Source: Parcubacteria group bacterium (GTDB taxonomy: Bacteria; Patescibacteriota; Patescibacteriia; UBA9934; GWF2-40-263). From it: DNA of 38,698 bases. The position numbers and the translations under genes were made by a program. This document shows, piece by piece, positions 1-7,333 of the stretch. Within the stretch, counting starts at the first letter, position 1. Each line of letters opens with the position of its first letter. The stretch lies in contig JABMNZ010000022.1 in the NCBI GenBank assembly GCA_013204395.1, positions 1 to 38,698 of the forward strand, given 5' to 3'. The notes under the pieces are model-generated. The model saw only the letters and a program-made list of their open reading frames with translations. It had not been told where the DNA came from and did not search any database.

Positions 1-24
1 CCAAAGCAGGCGGGATTTTTCTTT

Positions 25-60
25 AAAAAAAATAAGTGGCTCAACGCCGCTTATTTTTTA
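25..60 (-). terminator. Terminator of the murC-murB-hpf operon
   Basis: Positions 31-40 pair with 46-55 (10 bp with one G-T pair) around a 5-nt loop. Read on the minus strand the hairpin is followed by an unbroken T run, as expected for a Rho-independent terminator. It also has a T-rich flank on the plus strand, so it may work both ways. Confidence 0.8.
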
Positions 61-91
61 TCCCCTCCTCCACCTACCGAGATGTTAACAC

Positions 92-170
92 CGGCGAAAG
101 ACGTAGCCGACAAATTTTAGTCGGCCCTCTGTTTAGCCGATCTTAAATTTAGTCCCGACGGCTGTTCGCC
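92..170 (-). other. Structured 3' UTR or small RNA downstream of hpf
   Basis: GGCGAA at 93-98 can pair with TTCGCC at 165-170 and encloses two hairpins. One is GCCGAC/GTCGGC (106-111 with 120-125), the other AGCCG/CGGCT (135-139 with 159-163). Together they form a three-way-junction-like fold between the hpf stop codon and the operon terminator. The two inner hairpins resemble each other in sequence. I see no open reading frame and no separate promoter, so a processed 3' UTR RNA is the simplest reading. Confidence 0.45.
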
Positions 171-192
171 CAACACTCAACTCACTGTCTAC

Positions 193-540
193 TCATTCCT
201 TCCCAGGCCTCCCCCCTCTCAAATCACGATCCTTCAGTTTATTTTTATAATCCTTAAGTTGTCTTCGTATCTGATCACGTGCCTGTCCAATAGCATGATA
301 CAAATTTTCCTCTTCAGTGACGGCCCGTAAATCATTACCAGGAACACTCATCTGAAACTCAGCTCTGTAGTATGGTCCTTTACCGTGATGCTTAGTTGAC
401 TTACCAACTTCAACTCTCAACTCTGTTGCTGGATCAAAATCTTTTGTTAGTTTACCTAAAGCCACAGCCTTTGATTCCACACGAGCTTTAATCGCGTCGG
501 TAAGAGCCATGTTAGTGCCTTTAATCGAAGTGATGCGCAT
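193..540 (-). CDS. hpf: Ribosome hibernation promoting factor, short HPF/RaiA type
   Basis: This 115-residue protein matches the short HPF/YfiA (ribosomal S30AE) family: a beta-alpha-beta-beta-beta-alpha core with basic patches. It starts MRITSIKGTNMALTDAIKARV, followed by a KSTKHHGKG turn and a basic C-terminal helix (RRQLKDYKNKLKD). Family members bind the small subunit at the mRNA/tRNA channel and silence idle ribosomes. There is no long dimerisation tail. It is the last gene of murC-murB-hpf, 16 nt after murB, with no SD sequence before the ATG. A structured 3' UTR and a terminator follow. Confidence 0.9.
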   Translation of the reverse strand: MRITSIKGTNMALTDAIKARVESKAVALGKLTKDFDPATELRVEVGKSTKHHGKGPYYRAEFQMSVPGNDLRAVTEEENLYHAIGQARDQIRRQLKDYKNKLKDRDLRGGRPGKE

Positions 541-556
541 AGAAACAAGTTAAGAG

Positions 557-1519
557 TTAAAAACCTACGTACTGCACTTCCTCCATAAGTAGAATACCAT
601 ATTGATCCCTTGCCTTGGTCTTTACCACCGCAATCAATTGTACCACTTCATCTGCTGTAGCCGCTCCGGTATTCACCAGAAAATTTCCGTGCACGTTACT
701 TATTTGTGCGCCACCAATCTTCATTCCCTTCAAGTCAAGATGGTCGATGAGCCAGCCGGCAGATAGTCGCCGGCTAGCATTCATCTCTGCAGGTATATCG
801 AGCTTTTCACTCAATCGTTGCAGCTCAGTATCGTCAGTAACATTATAGTTCTTAAATAAGCATCCAGCCGAACCAGCATCTTGTGGTTGTGACTCTTTTC
901 TTTTCATTAACTTATCAGCCAGCTCCATTTTCAACTCATCCACATCTCCATCTTCAAGTTCGAATGTCGCCGCCAGCACGATGTCATCCGTATGTTTGAT
1001 CACACTCTCGCGATAACCAAATTTAAGTTCCTCTTTTGAAAGCTCAACGATTTTTCCCTCCCGTAGCACTTCCACCATAACAAGGTGATCCCGCATTTCT
1101 CCACCAAAGCATCCAGCATTCCCTCGCACACCCCCGCCAACCGTTCCTGGAAGTGAGATAGCCCACACAAGCCCCTTGCGACCACTGTTGGCTGTGGCTC
1201 GCGCCAGAGCCGCAGAAAGAACCCCCGCCTCAGCACGAACACGGTTTCCATCAATGCTGTAAGCCCGCATAGCCATCTTAATAACGATACCGTCAAAACC
1301 ATCGTCATTTACAAGGAGGTTAGATCCTCCTCCAAACACAAAGGTCTTCAGACCTTCATCTTTAGCAATTTTCAACACATGCACGATCTCCTCAATGGTA
1401 CGCACTTCTACGAACCATTTTGCGGGCCCACCAATCCGAAAATTCGTGTGTTTACTCATGGGCTCATTTTCACTAAGCCTTGAGCCAACGATCAGTTTCA
1501 GCTGCTCTGTAATACTCAT
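557..1519 (-). CDS. murB: UDP-N-acetylenolpyruvoylglucosamine reductase
   Basis: MurB makes UDP-MurNAc with FAD and NADPH, the second committed step of peptidoglycan precursor synthesis in the cytoplasm. The FAD-binding signature GGGSNLL is at residues 63-69, the PGTVGG loop near 124-129, the catalytic Tyr/Arg pair in FGYRES at 167-172, and the C-terminal Glu near 313. The proton donor, Ser in the E. coli enzyme, is Cys220 here (AGCLFKN), a natural variant of the family as far as I recall. The length of 320 residues is normal. The start overlaps the murC stop by 4 nt (ATGA), so the two are translationally coupled. Confidence 0.95.
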   Translation of the reverse strand: MSITEQLKLIVGSRLSENEPMSKHTNFRIGGPAKWFVEVRTIEEIVHVLKIAKDEGLKTFVFGGGSNLLVNDDGFDGIVIKMAMRAYSIDGNRVRAEAGVLSAALARATANSGRKGLVWAISLPGTVGGGVRGNAGCFGGEMRDHLVMVEVLREGKIVELSKEELKFGYRESVIKHTDDIVLAATFELEDGDVDELKMELADKLMKRKESQPQDAGSAGCLFKNYNVTDDTELQRLSEKLDIPAEMNASRRLSAGWLIDHLDLKGMKIGGAQISNVHGNFLVNTGAATADEVVQLIAVVKTKARDQYGILLMEEVQYVGF

Positions 1520-2889
1520 ACAATAATTTTTCTTGCTAACTCATCAATATCACCGGCCCCCATAATGAGAATCACATCCCCAGGCTTCACGAGATCCCTA
1601 AGCTCATTTTCCGCATGGTGAAGATCTGGTGCATACCGGATATCTTTGGCAGGGTCACGTTTCTTGATCGCTTCGACGAGTTGCTTTGAACTCACCTCAT
1701 GATCCTCGTTTCTTCCGGCCACGTCATAGATCTCTACCAAAACTATGTGATCAGCTAGGGATAAGGTCTCAACAAAATCATCGAACAACTTTATGGTTCG
1801 GTCATGCTGGTGTGGTTGATAACAAAGCACAATTCGCCGACCTGGGAAAAATTCTCTTGTGGCCTCGATAGTTCCAGACACTCCAGATGGATGATGGCCG
1901 TAATCAGAGACAACGTCTGCCCCATGCCACACTCCCACACGCTCAAAACGGCGCCAGATGCCACTAAACTCTGCCAGTGCCTGTCTACAAGTAGCAAACG
2001 GCACACCGAGCTCCATGGCGGCGGCAGTGGCGGCTAAGGCATTTTCAATATTAAACGCACCGGGGACATTCAAATCCACATCCCCTAGGTACACCTCCTT
2101 CTCTTCTTTTCTAAAAACCATCGCCCTTTGTGATCCTGGCTGCGTTTTACGATCTCTTGAAAAGTAATCTGTTTCAACATCTGCCCCGTAACCAATCCCC
2201 TGAGGAAACTTCAACGCTTGAGTTCCCTTATCTTTAACGTTGTACACAACCATCCCCTGCCCCTTAAGCTTATCCACAAATTTCTGAAACGTTTGTTGGA
2301 TGTGCTCAAGGTCGCGATAGTAATCAAGATGATCCTGTTCGATATTTGTCAGGACAATCATCTCAGGTTGCAGATGCATCATGTTAGCCTTGTACTCACA
2401 CCCCTCAATCACAAAGAACCGACCCTTACCCACACGTAGGTTACCGTCCTTAAAACCTGGTACCAGTGAACCAACTAATACTGTCGGATCGTAACCAGCG
2501 GCTTCAAGAATAAGTCCAAGCATGGCTGTCGTGGTGCTCTTGCCGTTTGTGCCTGTAACCACGATTGTTGAATACGAACTTGAAACTTCACCTAATAGTT
2601 CAAAGTTGCTCACAATTTTGATACCACGGGCAGTAGCTTCTTTGAGTTCAATGTTATCTTCTGGCACAGCAGGTGTGTGCACAACAATATCAACTCCCTT
2701 AGCCACATTTGAAACAGCGTGACCAGAAAAAATCTTTATCCCACGATGCGATAGAGCATTCGTAATGTCGCTTGTGTGAATATCCGAACCCGTAACCTGA
2801 ATACCCTCATGGAGCATCCATTTTGCCAGAGCGCTCATTCCAATTCCGCCAATGCCCACAAAATGGGCGTGTTTGATTCCTGTAAACAT
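1516..2889 (-). CDS. murC: UDP-N-acetylmuramate--L-alanine ligase
   Basis: MurC adds L-alanine to UDP-MurNAc using ATP. Visible motifs are the N-terminal Rossmann loop GIGGIGMSALA (residues 12-22), the Mur-ligase P-loop GTNGKSTT in the central domain, an NIEQDHLD segment, and YGHHPSG in the C-terminal domain that marks MurC. At 457 residues it is close to the usual 460-490. It leads the murC-murB-hpf operon. The ATG lies only 17 nt from the T run of the preceding gene's terminator, so its promoter must overlap that terminator and the leader must be very short. No SD sequence is visible. Confidence 0.96.
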   Translation of the reverse strand: MFTGIKHAHFVGIGGIGMSALAKWMLHEGIQVTGSDIHTSDITNALSHRGIKIFSGHAVSNVAKGVDIVVHTPAVPEDNIELKEATARGIKIVSNFELLGEVSSSYSTIVVTGTNGKSTTTAMLGLILEAAGYDPTVLVGSLVPGFKDGNLRVGKGRFFVIEGCEYKANMMHLQPEMIVLTNIEQDHLDYYRDLEHIQQTFQKFVDKLKGQGMVVYNVKDKGTQALKFPQGIGYGADVETDYFSRDRKTQPGSQRAMVFRKEEKEVYLGDVDLNVPGAFNIENALAATAAAMELGVPFATCRQALAEFSGIWRRFERVGVWHGADVVSDYGHHPSGVSGTIEATREFFPGRRIVLCYQPHQHDRTIKLFDDFVETLSLADHIVLVEIYDVAGRNEDHEVSSKQLVEAIKKRDPAKDIRYAPDLHHAENELRDLVKPGDVILIMGAGDIDELARKIIV

Positions 2890-2894
2890 ATAGA

Positions 2895-2905
2895 CCTATA
2901 GCATA
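2895..2905 (-). promoter_or_regulatory. Tentative murC -10 region, near-leaderless
   Basis: Between the terminator T run and the murC ATG the minus strand reads TATGCT (2905-2900) running into TGCTATAGG, an extended -10-like motif. Either choice puts the transcription start within a few bases of the ATG. No good -35 box is visible, because that position is occupied by the terminator hairpin. Confidence 0.35.
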
Positions 2906-2906
2906 T

Positions 2907-2933
2907 CAAAAAGCGCTAGGGTACGCCCAGCGC
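2907..2933 (-). terminator. Terminator of the propeller-like gene
   Basis: On the minus strand GCGCT and AGCGC close the stem, GGG/CCC extends it, and TTTTTG follows. It lies 13 nt after the stop of the 2946-4196 gene and directly before murC. Confidence 0.8.
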
Positions 2934-2945
2934 GGAGAGAGTGGG

Positions 2946-4196
2946 TCAAGCAGCCCGAGCCGCCATTCCTGTGCGATCGACCCACTTGAGGATCTGGTCG
3001 CCGTGCACCGTATTCCAGACGACAGCGCCGTCAGGAGCATGGTGAATGTTCCAGGCCAAGGGAACTGCTGTGCAGGCCCCTCTGTTGACCTCCGGGAAAT
3101 CGTGTTGCCCGTCGGTCAGAATCACACCACTGATGGTTCCATCGTCACTGACAAGGACCTCCTTTGCCCTCATGCCACGAACCAGACTCTGAGAATCAGA
3201 TGGCGTCACGATCCTTTCGGATACGCAACCATCGTCATCTTCCTCCTGGATCACCGCCGCGAACGAACGTCCGCGCGCAGACCATGTCACTTGATCTTGA
3301 TCCAGAGTGAAGTTTCCTTGATGGACAAGATGTCCAGAGTTGAGGTACAGCCGCCTACGCGTCGAGCCCTCACTTGGCTGAACGAGGAGAGCAATGGACT
3401 CACCACCTGGTGAAGACCACACCCTTTCGATCCTGCCAGTGACCGGCAGGTGAATGGGTGGATGCATCCTGTCAGTGGAGCCGATCTGGGTGATCTGCGA
3501 ACCACGAGCCGATGATTGCGCAACCATGAGTTGCCCCTGCCATCTCACCAAAGCCAGTGGCTTGAAGCGACCGTCATGGAGGTGATAGAACGGCTCGATC
3601 TCCCGATCCTTGAGTTGGTACGCGTAGGACCTGCCGCCGAACAGTTCGACGATTGCGAGATCGCCACCCACGTATGAGTGGACATGTGCACGCGAATCGA
3701 GTGGCCAAAGCCCATCGGAAGTCAGTACACACACCTGCCCTGGATACAGAGGACTCTCTCCTAGATCCATTCGTGACGGACCCTGTCCAATCTTCCCAAT
3801 CAACTTGTCGACGGGGTAGAGGAACTGTGCGTGTCCTGCGGAAAGCCTCCAGACACCCGTTGGCTCTCGATCGGTTCGTCCCCAAACGAGAACGTGATCG
3901 TTTCCAACCTCGAGAATCCTCGTCCCCAACCCTCTTGAGGGGTGAGCGCGAAAGAATTCCAGATTGGTATCAAGGGCTGTGTGGTGGACGCGCTCCTTAG
4001 AAGCGTCGATGATTTGCACCATGGCTACGTCGGACCCATCTGCAGAAACAGCGAGCTGATCTCCGGTCATCAGCATTCTCAGCGTCAACGGATCTGGGGT
4101 CTTCGGAAGTTGGCACAAGGTGTGCATCTCTCCCTGAAAGTAGGGCTGGTTGAGACGCACGACATGGCTTAACCGGGGTGGTCTGATGTCTAGCAT
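2946..4196 (-). CDS. Unknown protein, probable beta-propeller
   Basis: The 416-residue product is not recognised by name. It contains recurring blade-like segments with an S/A-x-DG-x-x-x-A pattern (ADGSDVAMVQI, SPGGESIALLV, SDDGTISGVIL, APDGAVVWNTV), as in WD40/TolB-like propellers. It has no signal peptide or membrane segment, so it is probably cytoplasmic. A start further upstream at 4235 is possible, but ATG 4194-4196 is preceded by GGGAG at good spacing (4203-4207), so I use it. The gene is GC-richer than murC and glyA, monocistronic, and has its own TTGACA promoter and terminator. It belongs to the orphan-gene class interspersed through the window. Confidence 0.65.
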   Translation of the reverse strand: MLDIRPPRLSHVVRLNQPYFQGEMHTLCQLPKTPDPLTLRMLMTGDQLAVSADGSDVAMVQIIDASKERVHHTALDTNLEFFRAHPSRGLGTRILEVGNDHVLVWGRTDREPTGVWRLSAGHAQFLYPVDKLIGKIGQGPSRMDLGESPLYPGQVCVLTSDGLWPLDSRAHVHSYVGGDLAIVELFGGRSYAYQLKDREIEPFYHLHDGRFKPLALVRWQGQLMVAQSSARGSQITQIGSTDRMHPPIHLPVTGRIERVWSSPGGESIALLVQPSEGSTRRRLYLNSGHLVHQGNFTLDQDQVTWSARGRSFAAVIQEEDDDGCVSERIVTPSDSQSLVRGMRAKEVLVSDDGTISGVILTDGQHDFPEVNRGACTAVPLAWNIHHAPDGAVVWNTVHGDQILKWVDRTGMAARAA

Positions 4197-4238
4197 CGTT
4201 AACTCCCGTCTGAACGCGCAAAAATACGCGGTCATATA

Positions 4239-4267
4239 AAACTAGCCACTTTTTCTCTTGTTGTCAA
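4239..4267 (-). promoter_or_regulatory. Promoter of the propeller-like gene
   Basis: TTGACA (4262-4267) and TAGTTT (4239-4244) on the minus strand are separated by exactly 17 nt. The leader contains a CGCG...CGCG inverted repeat around 4215-4230 that could form a small hairpin. Confidence 0.8.
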
Positions 4268-4396
4268 CAGCGCCACGGTCTTCTAAAATGATTTTACGTC
4301 ATGGGGATAACTCAATGACCAATTCTCAAAAACCTATGTTGTGAGCCGCTGGACAAGAAAAAGACCGTTAACTCATTTTTTTGTTCATAAAATAGT

Positions 4397-5680
4397 ATGT
4401 TGTTAAGCGAATACGACAAGATCACCGCTAATGCTCTTAACGAAGAACTAGCACGCCAGCAGGAAGGTCTTGAAATGATCCCCTCAGAAAACTTTGTAAG
4501 CCCAGCAGTACTGGAAGCATTAGGATCAATTGCCACAAATAAATACTCCGAGGGATATCCTGGAATGCGCTATTACGGAGGATGTGAAATTATTGATCGA
4601 ATTGAAAACTTGGCCCGAGACAGAGCAAAAGAACTGTTCGGAGTCGATCATGTAAATGTCCAAGCCGCATCTGGATGTGCAGCAAACATTGCCGTCATGT
4701 TTGCCCTCTTAGAACCAGGTGACACACTCATGGGTATGAACCTCTTCTATGGAGGTCATATGACCCACGGCTTAAAAGTAAACTTCTCAGGTCGCTACTA
4801 TAATTCCGTCCAGTACACATCTACAAAGGACGGTCTTCTAGACTTCCAACAAATGGCCGATTTGGCAGAAGAACATAAACCAAAATTAATCATTGTAGGG
4901 GCAACGGCTTACCCACGTATTATTGACTGGCAGAAAGCACGAGAAGTCGCCGATTCCGTTGGAGCCTTTTTGCTCGCTGATACGTCTCATATCTCTGGCC
5001 TCATTGTCTCTGGAGATCATCCTTCCCCAGTAGGAATCGCGGACGTGATTACAACCACGACGCATAAAACTCTGAGAGGACCTCGTGGGGCCATGATCAT
5101 GGCAAATGGAAATCCATCTCGGCCCCTAAAACCTGCAAAGGTTCTAAAGGAAAATATTCCAACACTTGTGGATCGAGCAATTATTCCTGGAATTCAAGGT
5201 GGCCCACACAATCACCAAACTGCCGCTATCGCCGTGGCATTAAAAGAAGCACTTGAACCTGGCTTCAAAGAATATGGTCATCAAATCGTTCTAAACGCCA
5301 AAGCCCTTGCCACAGAGCTTACTGGCATGGGATACGATCTTGTTACCGGTGGTACAGACAATCATCTTATGGTTGTTGATCTAACAAACAAAAATACCTC
5401 AGGCAAACAAGGTGAATGGGCACTTGAAAGAGCTGGCATCACCGTGAATAAGAACACAGTCCCTTTTGAACCGAGAACCCCTTACGATCCTTCTGGTATT
5501 CGTCTTGGAACCCCGGCCCTTACCACGCGTGGAATGAAGGAAGAAGAAATGAAACAAATCGGGGCCTGGATAAATGAAGCGATAAAGGCACAGGATAATG
5601 ACGAGGCCCTTGAGGCCATCCGTAAGGAAGTCAAACTCCTTACCGATCGCTTCCCTCTTTATCCAGGACTAAAATACTAG
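4397..5680 (+). CDS. glyA: Serine hydroxymethyltransferase
   Basis: GlyA interconverts serine and glycine and loads tetrahydrofolate with a one-carbon unit, using PLP. The PLP lysine lies in TTTTHKTLRGPRG, and the IPSENF, YSEGYPG and RYYGG signatures are intact, as is DTSHISG, which keeps the Asp and His that contact PLP. Two spots differ from E. coli: the phosphate-binding SGSQAN reads SGCAAN, and the SAYSG segment reads TAYPR. Its length of 427 residues is normal. There is no SD sequence; a TAAAAT box lies only 3 nt from the ATG, so the true start or promoter is uncertain. Together with folD (2 kb away) it supplies one-carbon units. Confidence 0.95.
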   Translation: MLLSEYDKITANALNEELARQQEGLEMIPSENFVSPAVLEALGSIATNKYSEGYPGMRYYGGCEIIDRIENLARDRAKELFGVDHVNVQAASGCAANIAVMFALLEPGDTLMGMNLFYGGHMTHGLKVNFSGRYYNSVQYTSTKDGLLDFQQMADLAEEHKPKLIIVGATAYPRIIDWQKAREVADSVGAFLLADTSHISGLIVSGDHPSPVGIADVITTTTHKTLRGPRGAMIMANGNPSRPLKPAKVLKENIPTLVDRAIIPGIQGGPHNHQTAAIAVALKEALEPGFKEYGHQIVLNAKALATELTGMGYDLVTGGTDNHLMVVDLTNKNTSGKQGEWALERAGITVNKNTVPFEPRTPYDPSGIRLGTPALTTRGMKEEEMKQIGAWINEAIKAQDNDEALEAIRKEVKLLTDRFPLYPGLKY

Positions 5681-5684
5681 AAAC

Positions 5685-5718
5685 CAAAAACATCCTAGCC
5701 TTAGCTGGGATGTTTTGA
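5685..5718 (+). terminator. glyA terminator
   Basis: AACATCCTAGC pairs with GCTGGGATGTT around a CTTA loop (one G-T pair), followed by TTTTG. The A-rich 5' side would let it also stop minus-strand transcription. Confidence 0.85.
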
Positions 5719-5721
5719 ATT

Positions 5722-5775
5722 AAAAAACGGAGCTCAATTCACAAAGGCGCCGTTAGGCCCATGTGAAGGCTCCGT
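5722..5775 (-). terminator. Long branched terminator overlapping the zinc-ribbon gene stop
   Basis: ACGGAGC (5727-5733) pairs with GCTCCGT (5769-5775), and TTCACA (5738-5743) with TGTGAA (5762-5767), with a GC-rich apex. On the minus strand it is followed by TTTTTAATT. The 5' arm of the RNA hairpin lies inside the last codons of the gene ending at 5753. Confidence 0.75.
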
Positions 5776-6100
5776 TGAGGGCAGTGTGCCCAGATGTGAC
5801 TTCCACGCCAATCTCTATGACCCCAGAGTCCAGGAGACGCTGAAGGGCACGAGAGTAGTGCAACCCAACCACCACTACAGATCTGACTCGGTCAGTTGCT
5901 TTCAGTGGCACCAGGGGCGCTTGACCGATCCGCTCGATGAGGGTGACTCGGACAGGACCGTCGGGCTCGCTGTCCACGGGAAGTTCCCAGGCAAGGGGCA
6001 CACCAGCTTCGATGTGTCGCAGTCCGCAAAGCAGACAGACGAGCGTGTCGTGTACGGCAGTGTGCGGACCGAGTTGGCCGCTACAGTTCGTGCAGGTCAT
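5753..6100 (-). CDS. Small zinc-ribbon protein of unknown function
   Basis: The 115-residue protein opens with a CxxC pair (Cys3, Cys6) and a second CxxC (Cys22, Cys25), a treble-clef or zinc-ribbon pattern. A compact hydrophilic domain follows that I do not recognise. A strong SD (AAGGAGGAG, 6105-6114) decides the start. It is monocistronic, GC-rich in third codon positions, and divergent from the IMPase-family gene. Both promoters lie in the 190-bp gap, which suggests but does not prove shared control. A nucleic-acid-binding or regulatory role is only a guess from the zinc ribbon. Confidence 0.7.
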   Translation of the reverse strand: MTCTNCSGQLGPHTAVHDTLVCLLCGLRHIEAGVPLAWELPVDSEPDGPVRVTLIERIGQAPLVPLKATDRVRSVVVVGLHYSRALQRLLDSGVIEIGVEVTSGHTALNGAFTWA

Positions 6101-6153
6101 AATGCTCCTCCTTTCCTGTCTGGAGTGTTTCCTACGTTTTGGGAGAGCTGGGG

Positions 6154-6182
6154 AGGTTAACCGACAGATCCGTACCTGTCAA
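6154..6182 (-). promoter_or_regulatory. Promoter of the zinc-ribbon gene
   Basis: On the minus strand TTGACA (6177-6182) and TAACCT (6154-6159) are 17 nt apart. The predicted leader is about 45 nt and contains the SD. Confidence 0.8.
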
Positions 6183-6221
6183 GGGAGTACCTCTAATCTC
6201 AAAGAAGTCCAGCAGCACCGG

Positions 6222-6250
6222 TTGACATACACGATATCACAGGATAACGT
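6222..6250 (+). promoter_or_regulatory. Promoter of the IMPase-family gene
   Basis: TTGACA (6222-6227) and TAACGT (6245-6250) with a 17-nt spacer. Its -10 resembles that of the divergent zinc-ribbon promoter (TAACGT versus TAACCT). Confidence 0.85.
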
Positions 6251-6291
6251 CTCCCCCAACGTTCTTTACACGGACGAATGGAGGAGGATCG

Positions 6292-7248
6292 ATGCAGACA
6301 GAACGAACAGATCTGATCAATGGCCCCGTCATGGGCATCATCATGCGAGAAGCGTGTCGACGTGCCATGTACCACGCACGCACGCGATGCTTCGATGCCA
6401 AGGCAAAGGTCAAAGGCAGGAAGGCAGACGGCCGCGAGGACTGGATCACCGAAGCTGATCCCGAGTGCCAGAAGATCGTCGTTGATCTCCTGCGTGAGTG
6501 CTTCCCCGACCTTGGCATCATCGCTGAGGAAGAAGGCTTGAACGTCCCCTGTGCCATCGTGGGCGAGGACATCTACTTCACCGTGGATCCCATCGATGGA
6601 ACCAGCGCATACAAGCGTCACCAGTCCCAGGGATGGGGCTTCATGCTCGCCCTGGTGCGAAATGGCGTGGTCATCGCTGTGTGCATTGGAGATGCCAACT
6701 CTGGCGATCAGTACTACTATCGCCCGTACTCCGAGAACAATCACCGCCTGTTCAGGCAAGGTGAGTTCGTCGAAGACGTCCCCTTGGAAATCGACAAGGC
6801 GAACCCCCTGGGCCAGCAAGCCGTACAACTGCGAGATCTGCCAGATCGCCACAACCAGCTGGTGCAGGAGCTTGTCGCAGGTAACTTGTTCCTGCAGGAA
6901 CCCAAGGGAACCAAGGTCAAGATCGCAGAAGGATCCATTGGCCTGTCCATGGCCCAGCTGTGGAAGGGTGAGGTCGGCGCCTGCATCCTACGCCCTGGCA
7001 ACGCGACGCCATGGGACGATACGCCGGTCATAGGCATGAGCCTGCGTCTAGGCTTCGTCTTCCTACGTCTGATCCCTGGGGAGGGCGAAAACGAGAAGCA
7101 CAAGCTCGTGATGTTCACACCCACTCCCCCCAAGGCCGAGACCCCTCAACCACACCAGATCCTGGTGATCCACAACAGCCGCATGGACGAACTGTGCAGG
7201 TGGTGTTCGAGCCACAATCTCGATGTTGTGGTCTTTGCCGAGCGCTAG
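6292..7248 (+). CDS. Inositol monophosphatase-family phosphatase
   Basis: This 318-residue protein carries the metal-dependent IMPase superfamily motifs in order: TEAD near 53-56, the AEEEG cluster at 78-82, DPIDGT at 99-104 (metal ligands Asp99 and Asp102), and PWDD at 240-243 for the C-terminal metal Asp. Relatives hydrolyse inositol phosphate, fructose-1,6-bisphosphate, histidinol phosphate or PAP; nothing here fixes the substrate. A stretch around 140-215 and the C-terminal tail are longer than in typical 260-residue members. It has a strong SD (GGAGGAGG at 6280-6287), its own promoter and its own terminator, so it is monocistronic. Confidence 0.85.
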   Translation: MQTERTDLINGPVMGIIMREACRRAMYHARTRCFDAKAKVKGRKADGREDWITEADPECQKIVVDLLRECFPDLGIIAEEEGLNVPCAIVGEDIYFTVDPIDGTSAYKRHQSQGWGFMLALVRNGVVIAVCIGDANSGDQYYYRPYSENNHRLFRQGEFVEDVPLEIDKANPLGQQAVQLRDLPDRHNQLVQELVAGNLFLQEPKGTKVKIAEGSIGLSMAQLWKGEVGACILRPGNATPWDDTPVIGMSLRLGFVFLRLIPGEGENEKHKLVMFTPTPPKAETPQPHQILVIHNSRMDELCRWCSSHNLDVVVFAER

Positions 7249-7266
7249 ACTAGCGCAACGTGACAT

Positions 7267-7293
7267 CTCCGACCCTCGCGTCGGAGCTTTTTT
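7267..7293 (+). terminator. Terminator of the IMPase-family gene
   Basis: CTCCGAC (7267-7273) pairs with GTCGGAG (7280-7286), followed by CTTTTTT. Its T run leads directly into the -35 box of folD. Confidence 0.9.
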
Positions 7294-7294
7294 A

Positions 7295-7323
7295 TTGATA
7301 AAAATGCTTTGATTTGTTATCAT
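7295..7323 (+). promoter_or_regulatory. folD promoter, near-leaderless
   Basis: TTGATA (7295-7300) and TATCAT (7318-7323) with 17 nt between. The ATG is 10 nt past the -10 box, so the leader is about 3 nt. The -35 box starts just after the T run of the upstream terminator. Confidence 0.8.
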
Positions 7324-7333
7324 TCGCGCCGTT

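Noticed and set aside
4236-4396. Glycine or folate riboswitch before glyA (or folD)
   Set aside because: The glyA gap shows no conserved aptamer core that I can recognise, and folD has almost no leader.
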